Part shown: piece by piece, positions 43,453 through 51,351 of the stretch
Layout: the number at the start of each line of letters is the position of its first letter
How positions within the stretch are numbered: position 1 is the stretch's first letter
Origin: CAWIJJ01 sp963836425
GTDB lineage: Bacteria; Acidobacteriota; Terriglobia; Bryobacterales; Bryobacteraceae
Reading direction: 5' to 3'
NCBI GenBank assembly: GCA_963836425.1
Contig: CAWIJJ010000005.1
Location: 91,492 to 155,491, forward strand
Length of the DNA stretch: 64,000 nt
Program-made: the position numbers and the translations under genes
Notes under the pieces: generated by a model
What the model was told of the DNA's origin: nothing
Databases searched by the model: none
What the model saw: only the letters and a program-made list of their open reading frames with translations

Positions 43453-45114
43453 ACGCAAAAGATAACATGGGTCGGGTTGGGCCGTCGGTGACGTCTCAGG
43501 TGTGTGAGCCGGCCTCGGCGCTCCGCTCGGATCCGGCGTGGGGCTCGGCATCCGGATCGAGTGCCGAATCGTGATCGTTTCCCGACCTACGAGGATCTCT
43601 TTCACCAGCAGCCGTAGAATCTTCTGGCGCTCGGGCACGTCCATCGTTTCCGCCCGTGCCCGCAGCCGTGTATGGAAATCGCCGAGCGTCTCGATGAGCC
43701 GCAGATATTTGGTTTGATCACTGGCGGCCGTTTCCAACGACTGCAGTTCGGTCTGAACCGCCTGATCTTGCTTGCGGAGTTCTGGCATGCGGCAACGAAG
43801 TTGATCCAGGCTCACCAGACCTTCCTGGTAGGCAATCAGCAAGCGGTCCATGCCTTTCCCCAGTCGTGCATGATCCCGGCGCAGCTGATCTTCTCGCTGC
43901 TTCAACGGGTCGGCATTTTTGGCCGCTACGAGCCGGCGGTTCAACTCATCCTGAATGATGTGGGGATCTTCCAGCAATCGCATGACTTCCTTCCAGACCA
44001 CGGCGTCAAGCTGGTCCTGCCGAACCGGTGGATTGTCGCAGACGGCGCCCTTCAGATGACGATAAGCGTCGGAACCAATGCAGCGGTAGTAGTAGAGCTT
44101 GCGTGCAGAGGTTCGCGTGGAGGTGCGATAGAGCCCGTAGCCACAGCGCTCACAAACCAGCATTCCCTGTAACAAAGTCGGCTCAATCGTGCGCCGGGGC
44201 GAATGCCGTTTGTTTTTCTCCAACTGCTCTTGAGCCAGCGCGAAGGTCTCTTCGCTGACCAAGGCGGGAACGGCAATCTCAATCCAGTCCTGGCGCGGTC
44301 GTTCGTGATTGGCGCTATCACGGCTGGCCAGTCCGTTGCGTTGCCGCAGCGGTCGCGTGATTCGCTGCCGTGGACGAAGCTCGGTCTTGCCATAACATGC
44401 CCGGCCTCGGTACGCCGGGTTGCGCAACAGGCCCCAGACCGTAGATCGTTCCCAGCGCGTGGTCTCCGTCCTGGTGGGAATCTGACCCTCGTTCAGCATG
44501 CGGGCAATCGCGTTGATGCTAAGACCTTGCTGTGTGTACACCTCATACACCTGGCGTACGACGGAGGCTTCGGATTCGACGACTTCGTAGAATGCCGCCG
44601 CGGTGTCGCTCTTCTTCACGTAGCGGTAACCGTACGGGGCTCCTGACAACACGTTGATCGATCCTTGGTGCGCACGATGGCGCTTGCCGCGGCGACTCCG
44701 CTCGGCAATCTGCGCCCGCTCGTATTCGGCGATCATACCCTGGAACTGCACCAGCAATTGATCTTCAGGCGTGGCGCCGGAAGGCGCCTTCAAGAAGACC
44801 AATTCCACGCCGCAACGCGACAACTCTTCGGCCAGCAGCACCTGGTAGCCATACTTCCGGCTCAGTCGGTCGGGCGAGTGGACGAGGACCACCTCAATGT
44901 GACCTGCCGCCGCCAGATCGCGCAAAGCTTCCAGCCCTGGCCGCAGCAGAGTGGCGCCGCTGTAGCCTTCATCCTGGAAGCGCCACTCGGGTGGAACCAG
45001 GTATCCATGGCTGCCTGCATACTCTTCCAGTGCCGCCAATTGGCTGCAGATCGTGTGGTTCTCTTTCTGGCGATCCGAGGACACACGGGCGTAGATGGCG
45101 GCCGGTCGCGTCAT
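43012..45114 (-). CDS. Large serine recombinase
   Basis: ATG 45114 is preceded by AGGAGGTTCTGA. Residues 5-150 are the resolvase domain with catalytic Ser12 (IYARVSSDRQKENHTI) and HSPDRLSRKYGYQVLLAEEL. Residues 170-275 are the recombinase domain, and about 300-365 a zinc ribbon (LVCERCGYGLYRTSTRTSAR). A coiled coil lies near 390-480. The reading frame has no stop inside the element: 557 codons lie within it, and translation would run through the terminal repeat into antisense intron sequence, ending at 43012 after 700 residues. The C-terminus is therefore partly target-derived. Confidence 0.85.
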   Translation of the reverse strand: MTRPAAIYARVSSDRQKENHTICSQLAALEEYAGSHGYLVPPEWRFQDEGYSGATLLRPGLEALRDLAAAGHIEVVLVHSPDRLSRKYGYQVLLAEELSRCGVELVFLKAPSGATPEDQLLVQFQGMIAEYERAQIAERSRRGKRHRAHQGSINVLSGAPYGYRYVKKSDTAAAFYEVVESEASVVRQVYEVYTQQGLSINAIARMLNEGQIPTRTETTRWERSTVWGLLRNPAYRGRACYGKTELRPRQRITRPLRQRNGLASRDSANHERPRQDWIEIAVPALVSEETFALAQEQLEKNKRHSPRRTIEPTLLQGMLVCERCGYGLYRTSTRTSARKLYYYRCIGSDAYRHLKGAVCDNPPVRQDQLDAVVWKEVMRLLEDPHIIQDELNRRLVAAKNADPLKQREDQLRRDHARLGKGMDRLLIAYQEGLVSLDQLRCRMPELRKQDQAVQTELQSLETAASDQTKYLRLIETLGDFHTRLRARAETMDVPERQKILRLLVKEILVGRETITIRHSIRMPSPTPDPSGAPRPAHTPETSPTAQPDPCYLLRSGRHHSALRGSRQRLPHRPILHHSRFQPLPDQLQYPSIRDPLLHQLHQGVPLDVVKVALNVRIDYEVVPLVASYTNRFQGLLRAPLRSESITARLEVRLKNRLHYKLRCHLHHSIPHRRYPQWPLLPICFRYVPPLHRGRTISACL
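43441..43466. repeat. Left terminal inverted repeat of the serine-recombinase element
   Basis: Twenty-six bases starting ATGACGGCCT and ending AAAAGATAAC are the exact reverse complement of 45707-45732. The repeat also supplies the stop codon (TGA, 43450-43452) that truncates the maturase. Confidence 0.9.
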
Positions 45115-45283
45115 TCAGAACCTCCTGCTCACCGCTGGTTTGTCCGGTAATGGCGCCGGCTGTCGGCCGGGCCTTGGCGGGCACGAGCAGCTCATACGCC
45201 TGCGCCAGCTTCTCTGGCAACAGTCGATCAAATTGATATTCCAGCCGTAGCGTCCGTTGCCGACCTGGCGGCCGGTCAGCCAC
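44969..45283 (-). CDS. Small gene between the regulator and the recombinase
   Basis: A frame of about 104 codons begins at GTG 45283, overlapping the end of the ribbon-helix-helix gene, with GGGGGAGG just before it. The first half reads VADRPPGRQRTLRLEYQFDR, LLPEKLAQAYELLVPAKARP. The second half overlaps the recombinase gene by about 145 bp and may not be meaningful. The gene order of three tightly packed frames suggests it is translated. I cannot assign a function. Confidence 0.4.
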   Translation of the reverse strand: MADRPPGRQRTLRLEYQFDRLLPEKLAQAYELLVPAKARPTAGAITGQTSGEQEVLNDATGRHLRPCVLGSPEREPHDLQPIGGTGRVCRQPWIPGSTRVALPG

Positions 45284-45605
45284 GACCTCCCCCGCGATGC
45301 AGTACCGCCGAGAAGGCACGGTTGGCGATTTCGCTCAAGGTCAATCCGGTGGAAGCGGCGTATTCCCGGAGTCGGTCTACCAGACTGCGCGAGAGTTTGA
45401 CGGTGAAGGACACTTTGGCATCGCCGACCGGGACTGGGTGCTTGAGCTGCTGAGCCTGTTCGAGGTAGCGATAGGCTTGGCGCCTGGAGATGGAACAGTC
45501 CCGGGCGAGACGCTCGGCGGCATCGGGCAGGTGTTCGTGTTCGCGCAGCAGGGCGCGAGCCAGGTTGAGCCGTTCGGCTTTCTGGGGATCGCTGGCGCGA
45601 GCCAT
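45276..45605 (-). CDS. HTH/ribbon-helix-helix DNA-binding protein
   Basis: The 109-residue protein from ATG 45605 has an N-terminal helix-turn-helix-like part (AERLARDCSISRRQAYRYLE, residues 30-49) and a C-terminal ribbon-helix-helix (AKVSFTVKLSRSLVDRLREY, ASTGLTLSEIANRAFSAVL). It is likely the regulator of the element or an accessory factor that binds its ends. An upstream GTG 45635 is possible but less likely. Confidence 0.65.
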   Translation of the reverse strand: MARASDPQKAERLNLARALLREHEHLPDAAERLARDCSISRRQAYRYLEQAQQLKHPVPVGDAKVSFTVKLSRSLVDRLREYAASTGLTLSEIANRAFSAVLHRGGGRG

Positions 45606-45706
45606 ATGACATATAAATACGCCTCTTTGTGTCACAAGTCAAGGGCTTTATCATCCCCTCGCACCTCCCGCTGTTTTCGATACGCGGCCACCCGCTCAAA
45701 CTCGAA

Positions 45707-45732
45707 GTTATCTTTTGCGTTCAGGCCGTCAT
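45707..45732. repeat. Right terminal inverted repeat of the serine-recombinase element
   Basis: This is the exact reverse complement of 43441-43466 over 26 bases, including the AT that borders ATC of the maturase gene. Confidence 0.9.
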
Positions 45733-46441
45733 CTCGCCGTTGCTGGCCAACATCTACCTGAACAAGTTGGATCGGATCTGGGCGGCACGATGTAGCCAGC
45801 TTGGAATACTGGTTCGATACGCCGATGATCTGGTGGCGATGTGCCGCTCGGCATCGGCAGTGAAGGAAGCGCTTCGGCGGATCGGGCTGGTGATGAGCCG
45901 GCTGGGTCTGACGCTGCATCCAGTGAAGACGCGGATGGTGGACTTGAGGCGTGGGAAAGAGAGCTTCGTATTCCTGGGATGCACCATTCGAAAGAAGCGG
46001 AGCATTCAGCGGGCCCCGAGCAAGCATTTCACGCAGCGGTGGCCAAGCCCAAAGGCGACGAAGAAACTTCGCGATCGCGTACGAGAGTTGACCAGCAAGC
46101 GGCAAAGCGGGCAAAAGGTGGAGCAGATCATCGCGAAACTGACGCCTGTTCTTCGCGGCTGGGGGAACTATTTCCGGACGGGGAATGCCGACCGGGAGTT
46201 TAACAAGATGGACTACTTCGTGGTCAAGAGTCTGCGCCGCTGGCAGTACCGGCGGGGTGGGCAGCGGCCAACGAAGCGGGCTCCATTCACCGGCGATCAG
46301 CTACACGGGATGGGTTTGCACAGACTGATGGGCACCGTGAAATACCCGGCGCAAGCCACACCTAGAAGATCATCGTTAAGCCGTGTGCCGGAAAACGGCA
46401 TGCACGGTTTGAAAGGGGAAATTAGAAACGGGCTGGCGTAA
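45731..46441 (+). pseudogene. ltrA: Group II intron reverse transcriptase/maturase, C-terminal half
   Basis: The half continues exactly where the first stops: ISPLLANIYLNKLDRIWAAR, then the catalytic YADD in LVRYADDLVAM, then LGLTLHPVKTRMVDLRRGKE and the maturase X domain (ILRGWGNYFR-type block VLRGWGNYFRTGN). No HNH endonuclease domain follows, so the intron encodes an endonuclease-minus maturase. It has no start of its own. The open frame before 45731 is transposon sequence. Confidence 0.85.
46378..46410 (+). ncRNA. Group II intron domain V
   Basis: A 33-nt hairpin AAGCCGTGTGCCG-GAAA-ACGGCATGCACGGTTT has the conserved AGC triad region at its 5' side, a GAAA tetraloop and a mid-stem bulge. 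This is the catalytic core of group II introns, immediately after the maturase X-domain coding region. It overlaps the last codons of the maturase. Confidence 0.7.
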
Positions 46442-46467
46442 GCCAGCACCGCGCTAAACTTCTACCA

Positions 46468-46815
46468 ATGACCGTTTACGACTGGAAGAGTTTGCAGGCG
46501 GACCAACTGAATCCGAGAATCGTGCGGCGCGCGATTCACATGAAAGGACTGACCATCGCGCGGCTGGAGATTCAGGCCGGCGCCGAGGTGCCGGAGCACA
46601 GCCACGTTCATGAGCAGATCGCTACCGTGGAAAAGGGCTCGCTGCGCTTTTTCCTGGAAGGCCGGGAGGTGGACTTGCGCGCCGGCCAATCGCTGGCGAT
46701 CCCTTCCGAGGTGCCGCACCGGGTAGTCGCGCTCGAGGACACGGTTGTGGTGGACGTATTCTCACCGGCGCGCGAGGACTGGATCCGCGGCGACGACGCG
46801 TACCTGCGGAAATAA
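46468..46815 (+). CDS. Small cupin-domain protein
   Basis: The 115-residue single cupin has both motifs: GAEVPEHSHVHEQIATVEKG with three histidines and a glutamate that would bind a metal, and LRAGQSLAIPSEVPHRVVAL. Such proteins are often sugar- or pectin-related (KdgF-like) or of unknown role. The ATG lies 3 nt after the group II intron, and no ribosome-binding site is present in the intron end. Splicing would place its native leader next to it. Confidence 0.85.
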   Translation: MTVYDWKSLQADQLNPRIVRRAIHMKGLTIARLEIQAGAEVPEHSHVHEQIATVEKGSLRFFLEGREVDLRAGQSLAIPSEVPHRVVALEDTVVVDVFSPAREDWIRGDDAYLRK

Positions 46816-46902
46816 CGCCTGCGGACGTTTCCATTTTTACCTTCTCTCTGGGCTTACACGCACGCCCGGAAGATGGCTGTTCAAAGGCATACGGACAACG
46901 CA

Positions 46903-46930
46903 TTGACGCCTTTTTTTTCACGTTGATACC
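46903..46930 (+). promoter_or_regulatory. Possible promoter of the Oar-like receptor gene
   Basis: TTGACG (46903-46908) and GATACC (46925-46930) are spaced 16 bp, about 35 bp before the receptor ATG. GGAGG (46957-46961) is its ribosome-binding site. The -10 is poor, so the call is tentative. Confidence 0.3.
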
Positions 46931-46965
46931 CTCAAAAAAGAGGTTAGTTGGCGTAGGAGGTTTTC

Positions 46966-49900
46966 ATGCGTAAGTTTCTTTTGACAGCGACGTGTATCTT
47001 CACATTTTCGTGCGCGCTCTGGGCCCAGGGCGTAACCGGCACACTTTCGGGCAAAGTAACATCGGCCGACGGCAACGCCGTACCTAATGCCGCCGTAACG
47101 GTTACCGACGCAGGCACCAACCTATCGCAAAAAGTCCTGACCAGCCAGGACGGGACATTCACCGTGTCCGGGCTTCCGCCGGGAACTTATCGTGTGGAAG
47201 TGGACACGATGGGGTTTAAGCGCGCATCGCAACAGAACGTACTTATCTCGACTAATAATGCCGCTCCCATAAACATTGTGCTGGAGGCCGGCAGCCAGAA
47301 CGAAACGGTGGAGATCATCGGACGCTCTCCGGCAGTGCAGGCCAACAACGGCGAGGTTTCGGTTGCGCTCAGCAGCCGGACGCTCAAGGAACTGCCGGTG
47401 ATCGACCGGAATCACCAGGAACTGGTCGGACTTCAGTCCGGCGTGACGCCTCCGGAAACGGCGCTCGACCCGGTGCGCGATCCGGCAAGGAACCGGTATT
47501 ACAGCGTGAACGGGCAGGATCCGATGGTGAACCGCTACCGCATGGACGGAGTCACCAACCAGGAGCCATTCCGCAATACCGCCATCCGCGTGGAACCGGT
47601 GGAGAACCTGCAGCAGAAATCGATCGAGACGGCGAGCCTGCCGGCGGAGCGGGGATTCAGCGGTTCAGGTGTGGTAACCGACCTGACGAAAGCGGGCACC
47701 AACAGCTGGCACGGCAGCCTCTTCGAGTTTCACAGCGGTAACTGGCTGCGCACCCGTAACTTCCTGAACACCGGCGATAATCCGGACCCCCGGTTTGTAT
47801 ATAACCAGTTCGGCGGCACGGCCGGCGGTCCGCTAATTACGGACAAGACCTTCTTTTCGGGATCTTACGAAGGAACTTACCAGAACGGGTCGAACACGAC
47901 CTTCTCCACAGTGCCCACGGCGGCGGCGCTTACCGGAAATTTCAGCGGCATTCCAGGGCTGACGCTCTACGATCCGCGCAGCGGCATCAACGGCACCGGG
48001 CGGGCGGTGTTTCCCGGCAACCGCGTTCCGTTCATCGCCATGAACCAGACGGCCTCCCGGATCGCCAGCTTCCTTCCCGAGCCGAACCTCGAAGGGTTCA
48101 CGAACAACTACATCAGCAACGTGCCCTTCCGCAGCAACGGCAACAAGTTCGATGGCCGCATCGACCAGCACTTCTCGGACACCACCGACCTGTTTCTGCG
48201 CTACGGATACACCAATTACTCGAATCACGAGGGCTCGCCGCTGGGCGACGTGATCGGCGCCGGCACGCGCGGAAGGCTGGTGGCGCAGAACGCAATTGCG
48301 GGAATCAGCCACGAGTTCACTCCGTCCCTGATCACCGACTTCCGTTTCGGCTACAACCGTTGGGACCAGAAGCTGAATCCGTGGGGCGACCAGACGGATC
48401 TGGGCTTCTCCGGCGTGAATAACAACCTGGTCGGGATCAATGTTGCCGGACTGCCGGCGATCGGCAGCCAATCCTACGTTCCTTCGCATCCGGTGGACAA
48501 CACCTTCAACGGAAACTGGAATTGGGGCTGGCACAGTTCCATGCACAACGTGAAGTTCGGCGCCGACGTGCGGCGAATCCGCAGCGACGGTTTCCGCGAC
48601 TACCTCTTCGGCTCCTCCTTCGGCCCGAACGGAACGGCGTACTTCGGGCCCGGCGGGACGTTGACTAACGGCGGCCCCTCGCTGTCGCAGTACGGTGGGT
48701 TCTACAATTCGTTCGCCTCATTCCTGGCGGGCGCGCCGAGCCAGGTGGGGATCACCAATTATGCGACCACGCCGACCATCCGGCAGACCCAGTATGCCGC
48801 TTGGGTTGGGGATACCATCCGCGCGATGAACCACCTGACGCTGGACCTTGGCGTCCGGTACGAGGTATACAGCCCGCTCGAGCCGCGCAATCCGGGTGGA
48901 GCGGCATTCTTCGATCCCGACACCAATGCGTTCAATTATGCGGGCATCGATAACGTGGGAATGCACTCGACCCGCTACGACCTGAACAACATTGCGCCGC
49001 GAATCGGCATGGCCCTCCAACTCACTGACCGCACGGTGGTGCGCGGCGGCTACAGCATCAACTTCTTCCAGCAGCCGTACATGCTCACCGGGTTCATGGC
49101 GCCGGGCTACGGATCCGTTACCGGCGTGCAGGGCGGTTACACCACGGTTCCTGGAATCTTCGGCCCTACGTTGAATCCGGGGACGGCGGCGGATACGCTC
49201 ACGAACGGAATGAGCGCGGGCAACCTGCCGGCGGCCTTCTGGCAGCGCGATGCCATCACGCCTTCCGTGCATAGCTTCAGCTTCCAGGTGCAGCAGGGCT
49301 TCGGAGACGGAACCATGCTCTCGGCCGGATATGTGGGCTCGCTGGGGCGGCATCTGCCGGGCGTCTGGGAACAGAACGCGGCCATGCCGGGCACGGGCGT
49401 CGCCGGACTGCCGTTCGCGGCGATGGGCCGGACGTCGAGCACGCTGCTCTACGATAACGGCCTGAACAACAATTACAACTCGCTGCAGGTGAACCTGAAC
49501 CGGCGCATGGCGCGCGGGTTGAGCTTCATCGGATCCTATACGTGGAGCAAGGCGCTGGGTTACACCGCCGGAAACGGGATGGTGCTGAATCCCTTCGACC
49601 TCGCTTCCAATTACGGGCCGCTCGATTACGACCGGCGGCACGTGCTGAGCATCGGGCACCTTTGGGAACTGCCGTTCGGACGGAATGGAAGCGGCATCAT
49701 GGCGACTCTTCTGGGCGGATGGCAGATCAACGGCATGTTCCACTGGGCGAGCGGAGCACCCCTTACCGTTACCGCCAACCCGCTGGGCTGCGCCTGCCCG
49801 GGCAACACCGTGCTTGCCAACGTGGACGGCAACCCCTACCTCAATAATGGAGGGTTGGCGTATCTCGATCCCGCGGCGTTTTCATCGCCGGCCAACGGCC

Positions 49901-50154
49901 AGTTCGGGAATCTCGGCCGCGGGGCGTTGCGCGCCGACGGATTCCGCAACTACGACGTCTCCCTGTTCAAGAACTTCCGCGTCCACGACCGCTTCAACCT
50001 GCAATTGCGCGGGGAAGGTTACAACGTGACTAACTCATCGCGGCTGGGGATGCCGGTGACAGACCTGACATCCGCCAGTTTCGGCCGGGTGGTGAGCTCG
50101 GCCGGCGGTTCTTACGGACGGCAGGTGAACCTGGGGGTACGCCTGCAATTCTGA
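46966..50154 (+). CDS. Oar-like TonB-dependent outer membrane receptor
   Basis: The intact 1062-residue receptor has a signal peptide (MRKFLLTATCIFTFSCALWA) and a carboxypeptidase-regulatory-like domain at 25-110 (GTLSGKVTSADGNAVPNAAV). A plug near 115-225 (ETVEIIGRSPAVQANNGEVS) and a 22-strand type barrel to the C-terminal QVNLGVRLQF follow. These receptors import large substrates, often oligosaccharides, across the outer membrane using TonB energy. Neighbouring xylanase, transporter and GH3 genes suggest a beta-glycan or xylo-oligosaccharide substrate. Confidence 0.9.
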   Translation: MRKFLLTATCIFTFSCALWAQGVTGTLSGKVTSADGNAVPNAAVTVTDAGTNLSQKVLTSQDGTFTVSGLPPGTYRVEVDTMGFKRASQQNVLISTNNAAPINIVLEAGSQNETVEIIGRSPAVQANNGEVSVALSSRTLKELPVIDRNHQELVGLQSGVTPPETALDPVRDPARNRYYSVNGQDPMVNRYRMDGVTNQEPFRNTAIRVEPVENLQQKSIETASLPAERGFSGSGVVTDLTKAGTNSWHGSLFEFHSGNWLRTRNFLNTGDNPDPRFVYNQFGGTAGGPLITDKTFFSGSYEGTYQNGSNTTFSTVPTAAALTGNFSGIPGLTLYDPRSGINGTGRAVFPGNRVPFIAMNQTASRIASFLPEPNLEGFTNNYISNVPFRSNGNKFDGRIDQHFSDTTDLFLRYGYTNYSNHEGSPLGDVIGAGTRGRLVAQNAIAGISHEFTPSLITDFRFGYNRWDQKLNPWGDQTDLGFSGVNNNLVGINVAGLPAIGSQSYVPSHPVDNTFNGNWNWGWHSSMHNVKFGADVRRIRSDGFRDYLFGSSFGPNGTAYFGPGGTLTNGGPSLSQYGGFYNSFASFLAGAPSQVGITNYATTPTIRQTQYAAWVGDTIRAMNHLTLDLGVRYEVYSPLEPRNPGGAAFFDPDTNAFNYAGIDNVGMHSTRYDLNNIAPRIGMALQLTDRTVVRGGYSINFFQQPYMLTGFMAPGYGSVTGVQGGYTTVPGIFGPTLNPGTAADTLTNGMSAGNLPAAFWQRDAITPSVHSFSFQVQQGFGDGTMLSAGYVGSLGRHLPGVWEQNAAMPGTGVAGLPFAAMGRTSSTLLYDNGLNNNYNSLQVNLNRRMARGLSFIGSYTWSKALGYTAGNGMVLNPFDLASNYGPLDYDRRHVLSIGHLWELPFGRNGSGIMATLLGGWQINGMFHWASGAPLTVTANPLGCACPGNTVLANVDGNPYLNNGGLAYLDPAAFSSPANGQFGNLGRGALRADGFRNYDVSLFKNFRVHDRFNLQLRGEGYNVTNSSRLGMPVTDLTSASFGRVVSSAGGSYGRQVNLGVRLQF

Positions 50155-50177
50155 AGACCGATTTAGCCGAGCAGCCT

Positions 50178-50230
50178 GCTCCCCCGGCCGCGACGCAGCA
50201 CTTGCCGCGGCCGCGGGGAGCGTTTTTTTT
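50178..50230. terminator. Bidirectional terminator between receptor and xylanase genes
   Basis: GCTCCCCCGGCCGCG and CGCGGCCGCGGGGAGC pair as a long GC stem with one bulge and a 13-nt loop, followed by eight T residues on the plus strand. It is a strong intrinsic terminator for the receptor gene. It stands immediately after the convergent xylanase stop, which reads within the A/T run. Confidence 0.8.
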
Positions 50231-51338
50231 ATCGCTTCGCGGTGCGAATCACGGCCTCGAATGCCGGCTTGGGTTTCCCTTCGCGGTCGAACAGTAAAGG
50301 ATAATTCGTGCGGCCGCGCACCGGGAAGTTGTTGAGCCACGAGTCCCGGTCCGTAACGCCCCAGAACGTAACGCGCGAGATCACGTCCTTGTGCTTGACG
50401 AAGACGGCGAACAGGTCGGCGTAGCGGCGGGCGAGCTCCTGTTGGACCGCGTCGGGCAGGCCTTGCGTGTACGGGTTTGCGTCCGCCTGGGCGGTGGCGG
50501 TTTGCGATATGTCCGCGGTCTGCTGCCGGTTGACGGCGGGAAGCACGTCCACATCGAATTCGGTGACCGCCACCTTGACGCCAAGGGCTGCGAACGCCGT
50601 GATGGTGGCGTCGTGCTGTTCGGCGGTGGGCGTGCGCAACTTATCGTGGCTCTGCGTGCCGATGGCGGTAACGGTGAGGCCCTGCGCCTTCAGCTTGCGG
50701 ACCAGTTCGACGGCGCCGTTGCGCTTGGCTGGATTTTCGAGCGAGTAATCGTTGTAGTACAGCTCGGCTTTAGGATCCGCTTCGTGCGCGTATTCGAACG
50801 CTTTGGCGATGTAATCCTCGCCGATAATGCGGAACCAGGGAGACTGGCGCAGCGTGCCGTCTTCGTTGAGGGCCTCGTTTACGACATCCCAGCCGTTGAT
50901 GCGGCCCTTATAGCGGGTGACGACCGTCATGATATGGTCGCGCATGCGCTTGAGCAGGGTCTCGCGGTCCACGAAGGCGCCTTGGGCGTCGCGGAAAACC
51001 CACTGTGGAACCTGGCTGTGCCAGACAAGACAGTGGCCCACGATAAACATGCCGTTCTTTTCGCCGAAGGCGACATACTGGTCGGCCGGCCCGAAGTTAT
51101 AGGTGTCGAGCGCCGGGTGGACGCGCTCCCACTTGAGGTCGTTTTCCGGCGTCGTGGAGTTGAAGTTGGCCTTGACCAGGGCCGCGCCGCGGGCGTCGCG
51201 CTCGGAATACTGCGCCTGGTTGAGCGCGGCGCCGATGCGGAACATCCCCTGGAAGGCTTCTTTGAGGGTGGTCTGGGCGAACGCCTGCCCGGCCATTCCG
51301 GACAGCAGCAGGCCCGTCACAACTCTGTAGATTCGCAT
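50229..51338 (-). CDS. Secreted GH10 endo-1,4-beta-xylanase
   Basis: The 369-residue enzyme has a signal peptide (MRIYRVVTGLLLSGMAGQAF) and a complete GH10 barrel: STTPENDLKWERVHP, HCLVWHSQVPQWVF, acid/base Glu155 in INGWDVVNEALNEDG, nucleophile Glu260 in KVAVTEFDVDV, and the closing VTFWGVTDRDSWLN. It would cleave xylan backbones outside the cell. A small insertion (VNRQQTADISQTATAQADAN) follows the nucleophile, as in many GH10 enzymes. No binding module is attached. Confidence 0.95.
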   Translation of the reverse strand: MRIYRVVTGLLLSGMAGQAFAQTTLKEAFQGMFRIGAALNQAQYSERDARGAALVKANFNSTTPENDLKWERVHPALDTYNFGPADQYVAFGEKNGMFIVGHCLVWHSQVPQWVFRDAQGAFVDRETLLKRMRDHIMTVVTRYKGRINGWDVVNEALNEDGTLRQSPWFRIIGEDYIAKAFEYAHEADPKAELYYNDYSLENPAKRNGAVELVRKLKAQGLTVTAIGTQSHDKLRTPTAEQHDATITAFAALGVKVAVTEFDVDVLPAVNRQQTADISQTATAQADANPYTQGLPDAVQQELARRYADLFAVFVKHKDVISRVTFWGVTDRDSWLNNFPVRGRTNYPLLFDREGKPKPAFEAVIRTAKR

Positions 51339-51351
51339 ATGAGTCCTTTCT

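Larger units (their letters stand above)
43441..45732 (-). mobile_element. Serine-recombinase element with perfect 26-bp terminal inverted repeats
   Basis: The element lies between GTG (43438-43440) and ATC TCG (from 45731) of the maturase gene. Its ends are perfect inverted repeats that begin ATGACGGCCTGAACGC. The AT at each outer edge can be read as a 2-bp target duplication, the size expected for serine recombinases, which cut with a 2-nt stagger. It encodes a ribbon-helix-helix protein, a small overlapping gene and the recombinase, all on the minus strand. Deleting 2290 bp restores the maturase frame exactly. Confidence 0.85.
42250..46465 (+). mobile_element. Group II intron carrying an interrupted reverse transcriptase
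   Basis: The 5' end reads GTGCGTCCTG, the usual GUGYG start of bacterial group II introns. A structured 500-nt segment with the GGTGCAAGTCC element follows (42250-42762, domains I-III, no other gene). The maturase gene lies in domain IV. A typical domain V hairpin is at 46378-46410 and a domain VI-like stem follows. The 3' end is near 46465, by the CTAC before the cupin ATG; both ends are estimates. It is inserted between a promoter and the cupin gene in the sense direction. A 2.29-kb element interrupts it at 43441-45732. Confidence 0.8.

Noticed and set aside
42653..43468. A 271-codon minus-strand frame over the maturase N-terminal half
   Set aside because: The Pro/Ser-rich translation has no family pattern and is antisense to conserved RT motifs.
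45629..45730. A separate start for the maturase C-terminal half
   Set aside because: The 34 codons before ISPLLAN lie inside the inserted element and encode nothing RT-like; the half is a fragment.
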